NCBI GenBank assembly: GCA_033297205.1
Contig: MU859075.1
Span: 62,001 to 126,000, forward strand
Reading direction: 5' to 3'
DNA length: 64,000 nt
DNA from: Pseudoneurospora amorphoporcata
Taxonomy: Eukaryota; Ascomycota; Sordariomycetes; Sordariales; Sordariaceae
A model generated the notes under the pieces. It had not been told where the DNA came from. It saw only the letters and a program-made list of their open reading frames with translations, and ran no database searches. A program made the position numbers and the translations under genes. Shown in pieces: positions 34,704 through 45,157 of this stretch. Numbering within the stretch: the stretch's first letter is position 1; each line of letters opens with the position of its first letter.

Positions 34704-35421
34704 TCTCTTGTGTGATGTTCTCGAGGTCGCAGCCGGATGGATATTCGAATCACTTGCCCGAAGAGGCAACTGTAGAGAAGCTATAGCAGCTGACCGTTGT
34801 TGAGGTCCAAGCCGCTGCTGTTCCCAGGAGAAGCTCGTAACTTGCGACAGAAGAATGTTGGGCGGCGGGGAGTGTCATGGCGGCGTGGGATTGCCAGGAA
34901 TGCGATGATTCAGTTCGGGACCGAAGAAAAGAGGCGCAATTCAAAGGGAGATAGCCGCCGGTTATTAGTAGGATGATTAGGCCATTGGGGGAGTTGCGAT
35001 GGAAAGAAAACAACAAACCAACTCGGGAAATGGACGAACAAAGGAGAAACCTTGAAAGATGCAGGAACAGGATGGAGTAAGCAAGCTTCTCAACCGAGCG
35101 AACTGTCGAGTTGGGTTAAAGCCCGTGGATCATGGTACGTGTGACCTCATTTCCCGCGGGCTCCCTATCCCTGCACAGCCGCACCATTCATTACGTACCG
35201 AGCCCCCTGCATGGCTGGATCGTTCAGGGGGAGACACTGCTGCAAGTAAACAATCTAGGTATTGTATGTATTGAGGTATCATACAACATAAACAATTCAT
35301 AACATGCTAACAATGGCCATCCAGCTTTTCTTCCTGTTTTCCCACTAAGCAAAAATCCCCTACTCCATGTGTGCTTATTCATACAATATGCTTCAGTTAA
35401 TCACATCTAAACACATCTTCG
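34704..35421. other. dlt1 5' flank and ndc1 3' flank
   Basis: About 720 bp between two minus-strand genes; should carry the dlt1 promoter and the ndc1 3' UTR. No gene seen. Confidence 0.5.
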
Positions 35422-37473
35422 TCACCTCTTCCACTGGTTCAGGTCTAGCAGATCGTCCATCCTCGGCTGCGGCTCCGGAAAATTCGCAGCCTCCCTGGCC
35501 AAGCGCATATCCGTCAACGTCAGCCTCAAATCCCGCGCATACGGGCCAAACTCGACAATGAGCGTGCTCAAAGCTTCCCTCAAGGCCTCCAGAATAGCGT
35601 CCACCTCGGGGCACTCCTTGACACCCTCGATATCCGTCCAGTGCACCTCGAACCCCTCCTTGAATCTCTCGAGCTTCTTGGTCACATTCGTCAATGTCCG
35701 GATAATCGTCGCGATATCCCTCTGCACGTTGCCATACTTGTCCTCCTGCAGACTGTGGCTTGTGAGCATGCTAAGGGCGTAGGCTGCGTTGATGAAGAGA
35801 CTGGGCTCGCCGTAAGGGCCTCCGAGAACCGCATTGAGCATTCTTCTCCGGTACTCCTGGCGGAATGGAATCCCCGCCCACTTGTGGAGTCCCTTCAGAG
35901 CCCAAGTCCTGATGAGGCTGGCGGTATCATCGGTTCCAGTGGCGGCCTTTTGGACCTCGAGAAGTTGATGCTTGGCCGCGTCCACGGTCCGCTTCGCAAA
36001 CGGGCTGAGGTGGGATCCTTGACCAGGAGCAACAGCAACCTGAGTAACCGCCCTCTCGACCTCGGACCGGAAGTTTCTCCTCCTAGATGGGCCTCCCAAG
36101 TAAATAGGATCCTCCTTCAGAGGTGCCGTGGTTCGGACCTTTTCCTCGACAGGCTGTGCCACCGGAGCAGCCACAGGCTGAGGAGACTTTCCATAGTTGC
36201 CAATGTTCGTCTCAAGGCTCTTCAAAATATCGAGGCAAATGGAGTAGACCTGGGACCATGCCGGTCCGTCCTTTCGGTCGAGGTCTTCGTAGATAGCCTT
36301 TCGCCTTTCCGGGAAATCGCGGGCAATGAGAGCCAACTCCCACATGGCAAAGCACTTGATTGATCGTTAGCATTAAGAATGCTACTCAGCGCTAGAGATA
36401 AAGCAAACATACCTTGAAGAACAACTTCTTGTGCTTGAGTCCATTCAAAAGACTGCCATTGGGATCCTTGGATCCGGTGGTGAAAGGGCGGTGATCCTTG
36501 GTCGGCTCCTTGACCATGAACATGGTGAATGCAGTGTTTCCAGCGATCCAAACGATCAGGAGCATAAAGCTAGCCAGGGCCATCGAAATGAAACTGCTGA
36601 AGGAGATGGGCCACGAATATGGCACATAATTCGTCTTTGGAAGGTTGAAGAAGGGGCGGAAGAAGAAGAGCGACAGCCGCCAGACCGCCTTGCGCAGGAA
36701 CAACGGGTAGATGACCAAAGTCAATATCCCACTGAGAAGCGTCTGATTCAATGACTCCCAGAAGATCTTGGGCATCTCGCCCCAGAACTTCTTCATGAGG
36801 GTGCCAACATCACTGCTGTTGTTTTGGACGGCACCCTCTGAAGGCTTGGCAACGCCCAAGAAGAGCCGGTCGTTGTCGAGATACAGATGCCTGATGGCCT
36901 GGTAGGCGCCGAGGATCACGAAATGGGTGGTGAATGCGACAGCCTTCTCGTTCAGCCTCTGTCTCTCGTATGAGAGGTAGGTAACCCATTCCAAGCCAGA
37001 GTCCTTGGACTGGGAGAAGATGTAGACCTGGGCAAAGAGCCAGGCGGAGAAGGCATACGTCACGATCGTCTCCAAGGTCGAGAAGTTGCGGTAGTGCTTA
37101 AGGAAGGTATCGTAAGCCGAGTCGGATGTTCGGTAGCCGGGATGGTATTGTGCGATGCGCAGGATGAGGATGAGCGAGCCCGAGAACCAGAGGAAGGCGG
37201 CACGAATACCAGTTGGGCCGATGGGGAACCAAGACCAGAGGACTGAATGGAGAGAGCATCATGGTTATCAGTCGCTTGCGCGTCAGGTAGTAGACTCGGA
37301 TGAGGAGAGTATATGTGTGTGCAAGGTAGCTTACAAGAGTTCCATCTGGCCAGACCAATGGCATACACATATGCGATAGCGAGCAGGATCAAGGCCGTGG
37401 TACTAAAACGGCGATGGAGGGCAGGCTGGAGGAAGTCCTTGTAAGGCGGTCGTCTAACAGATGCGGGCGCCAT
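35422..37473 (-). CDS. ndc1: Nucleoporin / spindle-pole-body protein Ndc1
   Basis: Integral membrane protein of the nuclear pore complex that is also needed to insert the spindle pole body into the nuclear envelope. Exons on the minus strand: 37335-37473, 36413-37242, 35422-36354, totalling 1902 nt and 633 aa. The N-terminal half carries about six hydrophobic segments, beginning with TTALILLAIAYVYAIGLARW and including LILRIAQY, HFVILGAYQAIRHLYL and FISMALASFMLLIVWIAG. The C-terminal half is soluble and helical, with CFAMWELALIARDFPERRK and ALKGLHKWAGIPFRQEYRRRML typical of fungal Ndc1. Introns are 92 and 58 nt. The start is the first ATG, in a good context, and gives a short basic cytosolic N-terminus before the first helix. 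Confidence 0.88.
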
Positions 37474-38176
37474 CTTCACAGCGCATTGTCGACAGTCCCC
37501 GCCGTCGTTGATGGTTTCGGGGAGAAGTGGTGGCGCGTGAGGAGGAGGAGGAGGAGGCGAGATTGGTCCTTTTCAAAATCGAGCTGAGGTCGAGCCCGAT
37601 CGGATCTTGCTGCAGCTTCAGGTACGATGTGTTGAGTTGTAAATAAAAAAACGGGGTGGGCCTGCCTGCCGCGCTGGACAGATTGAAGCTTCCAGTTCCC
37701 CAAACACGACGCGCTGCTGCCTTCTTGGATCCACACGCGCTCACATGATTGGTCAAAACACCCACATTACGTCTTTTGGATGGAAGTTTGGATGTCTTGG
37801 CCAGAACTCACAGTGGAGGCTGACAGCGCACAGCAGCCACTGCGGAACAGCGACTGGAACGCAATCTGGGCAGCGCACCTAATACAACCACTTGCGACCA
37901 CCGTCGTCCCAGATCAACAAGTCACAAGTCACCTTTTCAACCTACAACCAACCAACATCCGACCACCCCCGCCTGTTGACGATAACATCATCAACTAAAT
38001 AGGCACCAACAGTCGTTCGCTTTTCCATAGGGCCTCTCAGATCCCTTTCGCTACAAGAACCGGATACATACCAAATCCCCTCCTACCGACGACAATCATC
38101 TGTGCGCATTGCACCAGGCACCGATAAGACGAACCGGGCATCTTCGCCAGACCGACAACCACAACCAGCAGCAGCC
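37474..38176. promoter_or_regulatory. Divergent promoter, ndc1 / pep12
   Basis: 703 bp between the start codons of ndc1 (minus) and the syntaxin gene (plus). The ndc1 side is rich in CCTCCTCCT and the pep12 side in CAACCA/CAACAT. No named site is assigned. Confidence 0.45.
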
Positions 38177-39062
38177 ATGTCGTTCGATCAGCTCTCCTCC
38201 CTCGAGGCGGGGCGCCGTCGCAATACCGGCAGCGGCCAGTTCAGCGACGACCCCGAGTTCCAGCGCCTCTCCCAAGACTTGATGAACAAGCTCTTCAGGC
38301 TCAACGGCAACAACCAGCGACTCCAAGGCGAAGTCGGCCACCTCGGCACACGGCGTGACACTCCACGGGTTCGGGAACGAGTCCACGAGCTGATTGAGGA
38401 GTCGCGCGACCTGTTCAAGGAAGTCGGCGAGGGCGTCAAGAAGGTTCAAACATGGGAAGATGTCACTGTGCGTTTATCATTCTTCCCCTCCATTGCCAAG
38501 CGCCGAACCAGCGAGACTAACAAAACACTAGCCCACCCAAAAATACATGCAACAAAAACTCTCCCGCGAATTCCAGTCCTCCCTCTCGGAATTCCAATCC
38601 CTCCAGCGCACCGCCCTCGACAAGCAAAAAGCCTCAGTAACCGCCGCCCGCTCCGTGATTGACGCCACCGACCCTTCGCACTCGTCGCACCCATTGCTTG
38701 ATGAACCCCAGCTGCTCCAACAGCACGAACAAGAACTGACCCACCTCGCTCCGCAATCCGAAGTCGACTTCCAGGATGCGCTCATCCTTGAGCGCGAGGA
38801 GGAGATCCGCAATATCGAGCAGGGTGTTGGTGATCTGAACGTGCTGTTTCAGCAGGTGGCGCAGATCGTCAGCGAGCAAGGGGAGACGCTGGATACGATT
38901 GCGAATAATGTGGAAAATGTGAGGGATGATACGGCGGGGGCGGATAGGGAGTTGAGGAGCGCGGCGAGGTATCAGAAGAATGCGAGGGGCAAGGCGTGCT
39001 GTTTGTTGTTGATTTTGAGCGTTATCTTGACGATTGTGCTGTTGGCGGTGTTCTTGGGTTAG
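38177..39062 (+). CDS. pep12: Endosomal t-SNARE syntaxin (Pep12 type)
   Basis: Qa-SNARE of the late endosome/prevacuole used for Golgi-to-vacuole traffic. Exons: 38177-38467 and 38532-39062 (intron 64 nt), totalling 822 nt and 273 aa. The N-terminal half is a Habc-type bundle (FQRLSQDLMNKLFRLNGN; QQKLSREFQSSLSEFQSLQR). The SNARE motif (residues about 180-240, EREEEIRNIEQGVGDLN) has the zero-layer Gln in the segment FQQVAQIVSEQGE. A C-terminal transmembrane anchor (CCLLLILSVILTIVLLAVFL) ends the protein, with two cysteines at its start that could be palmitoylated. Distinction from Vam3- or Tlg2-type syntaxins rests on overall resemblance and length, so the Pep12 name is a strong but not exclusive assignment. 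Confidence 0.85.
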
Positions 39063-39475
39063 GCTGGGTTATGATATGGGATGGGATGGGATGCTGCTGC
39101 TATGAAAAAGCGGGTGCAAGATGCTGGAAAGACGGGACACAGGAAGGACATGTTTTGTTGATGACGTTTGTGATGATGAACACGGACGGGAATGAATGGC
39201 TCGGAGGGCAGGGTGTAATCCTGTAATGGTTGGTTCTGTTACTACTGTTGATGTTGCTGTTTTTGCTGTTGTCACTGCCAAGTGTCGCATGGAAGGGATC
39301 AAAGACAGGAGAAAGGCGTTTATGGAGTTTTTACTTTCTTTTTCCTTGGTCTTGTTAGTTGGACAATGTCCATCTTGGCCTCTTCAGAGCCAGTCTATCA
39401 TCCATCCATCCATAGATATCTTATCTCGTATGTCTCCTCTATATATACAACAATCCCTCATACCCCATCCCGTCA
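39063..39475. other. Convergent intergenic region
   Basis: 413 bp between the 3' ends of pep12 and cox18, with CATC/CATCCATC repeats near 39400-39420. No gene seen. Confidence 0.5.
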
Positions 39476-40762
39476 TCACCAGGTGCTCTTGAAATGGTTC
39501 TTCTTCTTGGTCGTCGGATCCGGCTCCCAGTCCAACCCCGGTAGCTTCGGCCTCACATACGGATCATCCCCTCTCCCCTTCGCCGGACCTAGAGACGGCG
39601 GCAACGGCATCTTGGCCGCCACTACGCTCGTGATCGCATTACTCGTCACACTCGTCGCGATCCAGTACAGATGCAGTGCCGCCGGCAAGTTGACCGTTGC
39701 CGGTCCCACGGCCAGCGTCAAAAGCAACAGCGCTCGCTGCATCCGAAGTCCGACGGACTTTTGCAGCTTGATCTGGGATGCCTGCTCGCCAATGTTGGAG
39801 GGGCTGAGCCAGTCGGTGTCTGTTCCTGGGTTGAGGAGACGAAGCCAGCCTTCCAGGTTGCGAGGCATCACGTTGACGAACATGGTGAAGGATAAGATGA
39901 AGGGAAGGATGTGTAAGGGGTCGGCGGCCATGAGGTCGGGGAACCAGAGGCAGCCTTCCATGGATGTGGGGAGGGCGTTTTGGAAGTAGGAGATGGAGTC
40001 GGGGAGGATGTTGGTAAGGGGGCTAATGGTGTCGGTGGTAGTGGTGGTGGTGGCCGCTTCAGTTGCCTGTGATACCGCTTGTTGTGTCACCTCCGCCGCC
40101 TTCAAAGCCGCCGCCTCAGCCGCCGCCTTCCCATCCTTGTTAGCCCCCAAAAACATACCCAACAAACCAACCGGTCCGCCACACAGTCTCCTCAAAGCCT
40201 CGATACCGACGAGCCAGCCGGGGAACGCCAAAAACGGCACGAACTGTTTCCACGGCTGCACGCCCCACTCCTTCAATAACCTTTTGCTGGTCTTCTCCAT
40301 GCGCTTCATGATCTCCTCGGGCGGGTTGAAGTCGTGCCTGATGGGATCGGCCTGCTTCGCGTAGTTGACATCTACGAAATGCCGCCGGCCCCAGGCCATC
40401 AGAACCGGCTTGAGCAGGGACCGGCGCTGGGCGAGCCGCTGGGTGTACTTGGCTGCGGGAACGCGGAAGATCAGGCTGATGGTGGCGCCGAAACCGGGGA
40501 TCAGGATGTACCAGGGGATGTGCAGGTTGGCTTGGGCGGCGAGGAGGAGCTGCTCGACGGTGGTGACGGCTTCGTTGACGAAGGTTCGTCGTGTTGAGGG
40601 AACGACTGATGAGGTTGGGTTATTGTTGTTCCACCTGAGATGTAGTTGGGCAGCTGCTGTGAGTCCTACTGGCCGTAGTGAGGATGATGTGGTTGAGAGT
40701 CCATGTCGGGCGAGCGAGCTCATGCTCAAGCCGCCGGCGATGCGTCCTCCGAAAGCAGCCAT
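39476..40762 (-). CDS. cox18: Mitochondrial inner-membrane insertase Cox18/Oxa2
   Basis: Member of the YidC/Oxa1/Alb3 family; Cox18 (Oxa2 in Neurospora) inserts the C-terminal domain of Cox2 across the inner membrane during cytochrome oxidase assembly. Single exon, 428 aa from the ATG at 40762, which has a CACCATGG context. An in-frame ATG 60 nt upstream is less likely. Residues 1-50 are Arg/Ser-rich, as in a presequence. Hydrophobic segments include IPWYILIPGFGATISLIF, FVPFLAFPGWLVGI, HILPFILSFTMFVNVM and ALLLLTLAVGPATVNLPAALHLYWI; the last is the conserved YidC-family C-terminal helix. There is no long C-terminal ribosome-binding coiled coil, which favours Cox18 over Oxa1. An Ala-rich insertion (EAAALKAAEVTQQA) separates the helices. 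Confidence 0.88.
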   Translation of the reverse strand: MAAFGGRIAGGLSMSSLARHGLSTTSSSLRPVGLTAAAQLHLRWNNNNPTSSVVPSTRRTFVNEAVTTVEQLLLAAQANLHIPWYILIPGFGATISLIFRVPAAKYTQRLAQRRSLLKPVLMAWGRRHFVDVNYAKQADPIRHDFNPPEEIMKRMEKTSKRLLKEWGVQPWKQFVPFLAFPGWLVGIEALRRLCGGPVGLLGMFLGANKDGKAAAEAAALKAAEVTQQAVSQATEAATTTTTTDTISPLTNILPDSISYFQNALPTSMEGCLWFPDLMAADPLHILPFILSFTMFVNVMPRNLEGWLRLLNPGTDTDWLSPSNIGEQASQIKLQKSVGLRMQRALLLLTLAVGPATVNLPAALHLYWIATSVTSNAITSVVAAKMPLPPSLGPAKGRGDDPYVRPKLPGLDWEPDPTTKKKNHFKSTW

Positions 40763-41381
40763 GGTGAGCTCGAAGCTGGTGATAAAGTGAGACTGGAAAG
40801 AAGAAAAGAAATGGGATTTCACATTATCCGTCTAAAATGAGCTCCCCTTCCGTTCCAACCTCTTATCTCTTCAGCAATCTACTGCTGAGTGACTGAGATG
40901 AGTTGTTGTTGGTGAACCTTGAAGTCCACTTGGACCTTCAGACTAGTGTTCGATTGATACGGAAAAAATGAGGGTTTTTCACTTTCTATCAAATTTCTGA
41001 AATTACCGCTAATTCAAGGATTGTACACCTAGTCCGTACACTTCCCTACTATATAGAAAATTCTTTAATTATTCAACCGCTATTACTCCTTTACAACTAA
41101 TGATAAAAGCTTTATAAAGCTAGCGATCCCCTTATTATTATTTATTAAACCTCTATCAATTATTACTATATATAGTGATGTCCTTTTAATGTTAAGCTAG
41201 AAACGAGGGTACGTACTGCAAATATACTCTTACAGACGAACCGGGTCGCTATAGCTAGACTACGACGTATAACTACTATAATTTTCGCTAAAGCGCTAAT
41301 ATAACTCAGTTGCAGAATTATTTTGATGTCTATGAAAGTTATTAGTTATATTACGTTTAATAGTAGGTTTAAAATCGTAAA
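40763..41381. other. cox18 5' flank passing into AT-rich RIP'd DNA
   Basis: The first 200 bp should be the cox18 promoter. From about 40965 base composition shifts sharply to AT-rich, TpA-dense sequence with almost no open frames, typical of RIP-degraded repeats in Neurospora. Confidence 0.6.
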
Positions 41382-41880
41382 TGTCATGGCCCTATCCGAC
41401 GGGTCATGCCCTGGGACATTTGACTACATTGCACGGATGCATCGCACGGGTGATGCGAGCATTCTGATTGGTTGTAGATTAGATAAGGAAGAGTGGGTCC
41501 ACGACGGGTTCGGCCTTGGAGGATGAAACTCCATTGCCAACCGCGCGCACAACTCTTTCCTTTTGTTTTACTCTTTAGTCATAAATTCTATGTTGAACGT
41601 CAACAACGCTGCAGCTCTGTCTCTCTCGTTACGTGCTATCACAGTAAAAATATTCGTTAATATACGATTGTACTTATTAAAGTCTAAAAAAAAAAAAAAT
41701 TATTATACAGTTAAAATTCTCCTCCTTAATAGCAAACTATTTAACTTCTTCAAATCTACTCCTATAAAGGTATTCTTATATATAATAAGAAAGTCTTTTC
41801 GCACTGCCCTCAATGTCTTCATACACTACTCCCCCACTTAGCGCGCCCTCTCCCGCTTTTTAGACCAATCATCTCACAGA
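41382..41880 (+). repeat. Left inverted-repeat arm
   Basis: Contains the outer block 41382-41645 and the inner block about 41765-41880. It matches the reverse complement of 43502-43080 and about 42740-42620 respectively. It is shorter in the middle than the right arm, which has an extra AT-rich stretch of roughly 300 bp there. Confidence 0.8.
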
Positions 41881-42062
41881 CATAACCTCTAGACCCACAC
41901 CACACTTTGGCGTGGTTTTTTTTATAGATTTCAGCTAGTAAGTCTGCTCATTACATTTTTCACGCCATGCTAAGCCCAGACTCCTGACTGCAGCACGTGC
42001 AGCCAGATTGGCACCTAGACCCAGTTTTTACAGGACGTTTCTATAGCTGTCTTACAGGGTAC

Positions 42063-42251
42063 TTAGTAGTACGCTGACGTGGGCTTAACAGTATGAGGTA
42101 CCTGAGTATTGGGCGCAGAAGCACTGGGCTCAGAGGTATCTTGTACGAAAGTAGGTAGGTTGGGGGGATTGGGGTTGACGCTAGAGTCGAGGAGCGCGGG
42201 GTCGATGTTTTCATTTGCGCCACGGTCGCGCGCGCCCGTCGGGTCGGCCAT
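42063..42251 (-). CDS. Small ORF in the centre of the inverted-repeat element
   Basis: 62-codon frame on the minus strand from an ATG at 42251, starting MADPTGARDRGANENIDPAL and ending TSAYY. It lies in a GC-rich pocket that has escaped the surrounding AT-shift and has coding-like composition (Pro, Asn, Asp and Ser). I do not recognise it. It may be the first exon or a captured 5' fragment of a host or transposon gene, since a GTACC-type sequence follows the stop. No transposase motif is present. Confidence 0.35.
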   Translation of the reverse strand: MADPTGARDRGANENIDPALLDSSVNPNPPNLPTFVQDTSEPSASAPNTQVPHTVKPTSAYY

Positions 42252-42619
42252 CTGCAGCATCACGGTTAGCTAGAAAAACGCACAGAAAAATTGATGGATC
42301 ATTTCTTACTGTTGACCAAATGCAAGCGCCTTGTTTACTTGGCGATGCGACGTGCTAGTGTTGAGGTGGATTGATTGACTGACTACGATGTGGTAATGTG
42401 TGCGGTAGTGGTTTGGTATAAAAAGGAAACAAGGTACAAATGCTAGAAAACGACCAAGCTAGGCTAGCTAGTCTAGTCTAGTCTAGGCGCCCAGACCAGA
42501 GGTAGCCAGTACAGTACGACTGTACGGGTCTGAGCGCGTAATAGCTTGAAATCTAGGTCTTGGCGGTCCAAAGTGAGGAGGAAGCGGGAGCTAATATGCG
42601 CTAAAGTGCGCTAAGGAGA

Positions 42620-43502
42620 GGCTAATAGATGCGTGTGAGATTATTGGTCTAAAAAAAAAATTAAAGTGGGGGAGCAATGTATAAAGACATTAAGAGCAGT
42701 GCGAAAAGACTTTTTCTATATAATTATCCTTATTTATACCCCTCTTAATACAATTGCTATAGTAAATAAATCGCTCCCTCTAATCTATAATTAAATAAAG
42801 GTAAAGATTCTTCGTAGATATATTAGTAATTCTAATTATATTAACATCTTTTTAATAAATCTAATAACTATATTAGTAAGTATATTATTAATATATCTTT
42901 TTTATAACTTCCTAACGGAATTACTTTCTTTTAATATAACTGGTATATAGGTAATACTGAATATACTTCTATAAACTTCGCTAGTATAATTAGTAAAATT
43001 TATAATAAAATAATTAGTATCTCTGCCAAAATTAATAATTTTATTACTGATACTTATAATGCTACCCAGCATATAATATAAGATTTTGTTAATAATTGTG
43101 ATAGCACGTAACGAGAGAGACAGAGCTGCAGCGTTGTTGACGTTCAACATAGAATTTACGACTAAAGAGTAAAACAAAAAGAAAGAGTTGTGCGCGCGGT
43201 TAGCAATAGAGTTTTATCCTCCAAGGCCGGACCCGTCGTGGACCTACTCTTTCTTATCTAATCTACAACCAATCAGAATGCTCGCATCACCTATGTAATG
43301 CATCCATGCAATGCAGTCAAATGTCCTAGAGTATGACCCATTGTCACGGAATGCACTCGGGTGCCTCTTCCGAGACAACTATATAAGACCACTTGAGCAA
43401 CCGAATTGCCAGCTTCAGTTACTTGTATCCTTTTACAGGAACATGGCCTAGTAGTGTAGTGGTCTGCCAGTGCCGTGACACCCATCAGATAAGGCCATGA
43501 CA
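42620..43502 (-). repeat. Right inverted-repeat arm
   Basis: Mirror of the left arm. It retains more T/A at sites where the left arm has C/G (for example CATCGCACGGG on the left against CATTACATAGG here), so it has been more heavily mutated. It contains a secondary insertion at 43342-43480. Confidence 0.8.
43342..43480. mobile_element. 139-bp solo-LTR-like insertion with 5-bp target duplication
   Basis: Begins TGTCACGG and ends CCGTGACA, perfect 8-bp inverted termini. It is flanked by the direct repeat CCCAT (43337-43341 and 43481-43485). Removing it and one CCCAT restores uninterrupted homology with the left arm of the host inverted repeat, which lacks the insertion. TG..CA termini, a 5-bp duplication and an internal TATATAA near 43380 fit a very short solo LTR (TRIM-like); a MITE with a 5-bp duplication is the alternative. 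Confidence 0.8.
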
Positions 43503-44333
43503 ATAATCGCTTTAGAAGCGTTTTTACTATACTATATGATATATATTCGCTTTAACTCTTAATAAAAGATTTACTCAATATTATACTGTTTTGTATATTA
43601 AATTAAGAAATTATAATAATTGTAAATTTCTTTTACGCTATTAAATTCTAGTTCGCTTGCCTATAAAATTTTATAATAATTTATTATAGTAAAATCGTTT
43701 CTATCTTAATTAAGTAAATTAAATCTATCCTTAATAGATTTTATTCATATAGTAAATTAATTAAATTAATATAATTACTTAATAGAGATTTTAATATAGA
43801 TCAGTCTAATTAATCTAATATACAAAATTAATATTAATAGCGTTCGCTAAATAAATACGTTATAATAACAGCTAATAATAAGAAAGTAACTTAGCCTAAT
43901 AAAGTAAAAATCTTATTAAATTAGGGCAAGTATTTAATATTATCAAAAATCCTCACTTTTAATATAGTCTTAATATTATTAAGAGGTTTATAGCCCTCCT
44001 TTATAAAGCTTAATTAATATTAGAAGTGAATAAAATTACTGTTAATTATATTATCCTTCGCTAAGTTAATTTTTAAAAAATATTAGGAGGATAAACGTTA
44101 TAGTATCTTTACCGTCAATTTCAAAGAGTTCGAACGAATTTATATTATAAAGAAGAATAAACAACTTACCTCTTCAAACTAGCTAGGCTTTATATTATAC
44201 TTATCTACTACCTATTAAAAGGTTAAAGCTATTCGCTATATTATTTAAAGTATTAACTAATTAATAATAGATTTTTTAAAGTAATACCTATTTATATTAA
44301 ATAATGTTATTAAAGCTTAGCTCCTTAGGAATT
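43503..44333. other. RIP-degraded repeat relic
   Basis: Very AT-rich, TpA-dense sequence with no open frame of note. It is presumably an old transposon copy degraded beyond recognition. In Neurospora such tracts nucleate H3K9 methylation and DNA methylation. Confidence 0.65.
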
Positions 44334-45157
44334 TGTTACGAACTTAAGCAACACTAGGGTCGTTGCAAGAGCACAGGATGGAAAGGTCGAAGGCAAAGCT
44401 AAGATTCCATCTATGATAGAAGATTTTAGGTGAGGAGGAAAAGAGAGAACACTAGATACATACGGTTGAACCTAGACTTAAATACCCTAGTCACACAAGC
44501 GACCCTAGGATCCACTTGCCAGTCACTCTCCTCCAGTCCCTTCACTCGCATCCCATTCACCTGCAGGCAAACCAAGACCTCCCTTGTACCTACGTCCTTC
44601 CATCGTTCGCAACACCTTCAATGGTGCAGCGGTCTAAACCGTAAACGGTGAGGCGGTTAGGTTCGTAAACGATATCCTTCCAGAAAGGTCCGCTCTAGAA
44701 GGGAAAGGTCCGCTCCAGAAGGCCCGCATGGCAGTATAGTCAGACCTGTGCCTGTACTGTAACAGTCGCCTAAGCTGTCGGGACCCGACCACTTACTGGT
44801 GATAACCAGTGTAACACTCAGGAGGTCAAGCACAGGCTAGAAGGGCGTATGTAGGTACTCACTGACGCACGGGCTCACAGTGAGCTAACACCAGAGTGAG
44901 CCATCACACATTCTATAAGGGTTCACAACCGCGTGAACATCCGAGGACAGATATCTCGCAGTAGAGCAAGGATGTATAAAGAGACTACGGGAGAACTTAG
45001 ATTGTCAGATAGTTCGATAGTAGTCAATTGATATTTATCACCGAGACACGTATAACGCTACCATACTTGTTGTGAACCTTTTAGCTTCACCGAACAGCAC
45101 TGATAGTCTTTACCTTTAGCTATCCCACTTAGGCAGATCAGACTGCCGTTCGTCACA
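44334..45157. mobile_element. 824-bp solo LTR-like insertion
   Basis: The segment runs from TGTTACGAAC to GTTCGTCACA; the termini are inverted repeats with one mismatch (TGTTACGAAC against TGTGACGAAC). Flanks are GAATT on the left and GGATT on the right, a 5-bp duplication with one transition. Base composition is balanced, in sharp contrast to the AT-rich DNA on both sides. A TATAAA box is at 44975-44980. No primer-binding site or internal domain follows, so this reads as a solo LTR. It includes a perfect-but-one 20-bp tandem duplication at 44683-44722. Orientation is undetermined, though the TATA box favours plus. Confidence 0.7.
44683..44722. repeat. 20-bp tandem duplication inside the LTR
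   Basis: GAAAGGTCCGCTCTAGAAGG followed directly by the same unit with one T-to-C change. Confidence 0.9.

Larger units (their letters stand above)
41382..43502. mobile_element. RIP-degraded foldback-type transposon with long inverted repeats
   Basis: The two ends are inverted copies: both begin TGTCATGGCC (left at 41382; right, on the minus strand, from 43502). The homology runs inward through about 280 bp on each side to GTGCTATCACA (left near 41642; right near 43100). It resumes further in (left about 41785-41880; right about 42620-42720), leaving a unique GC-richer centre at about 41881-42619. Differences between the arms are overwhelmingly C-T and G-A transitions, as RIP makes. The right arm is interrupted by a 139-bp insertion at 43342. 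Long arms around a small centre resemble foldback or long-TIR DNA transposons. No transposase is visible, and I could not see a clear target duplication (flanks ATCGTAAA / ATAATCGC). Confidence 0.8.

Noticed and set aside
34704..34769. Extension of dlt1 upstream of 34703
   Set aside because: The frame is open but has no ATG there; the first ATG gives the conserved N-terminal helix.
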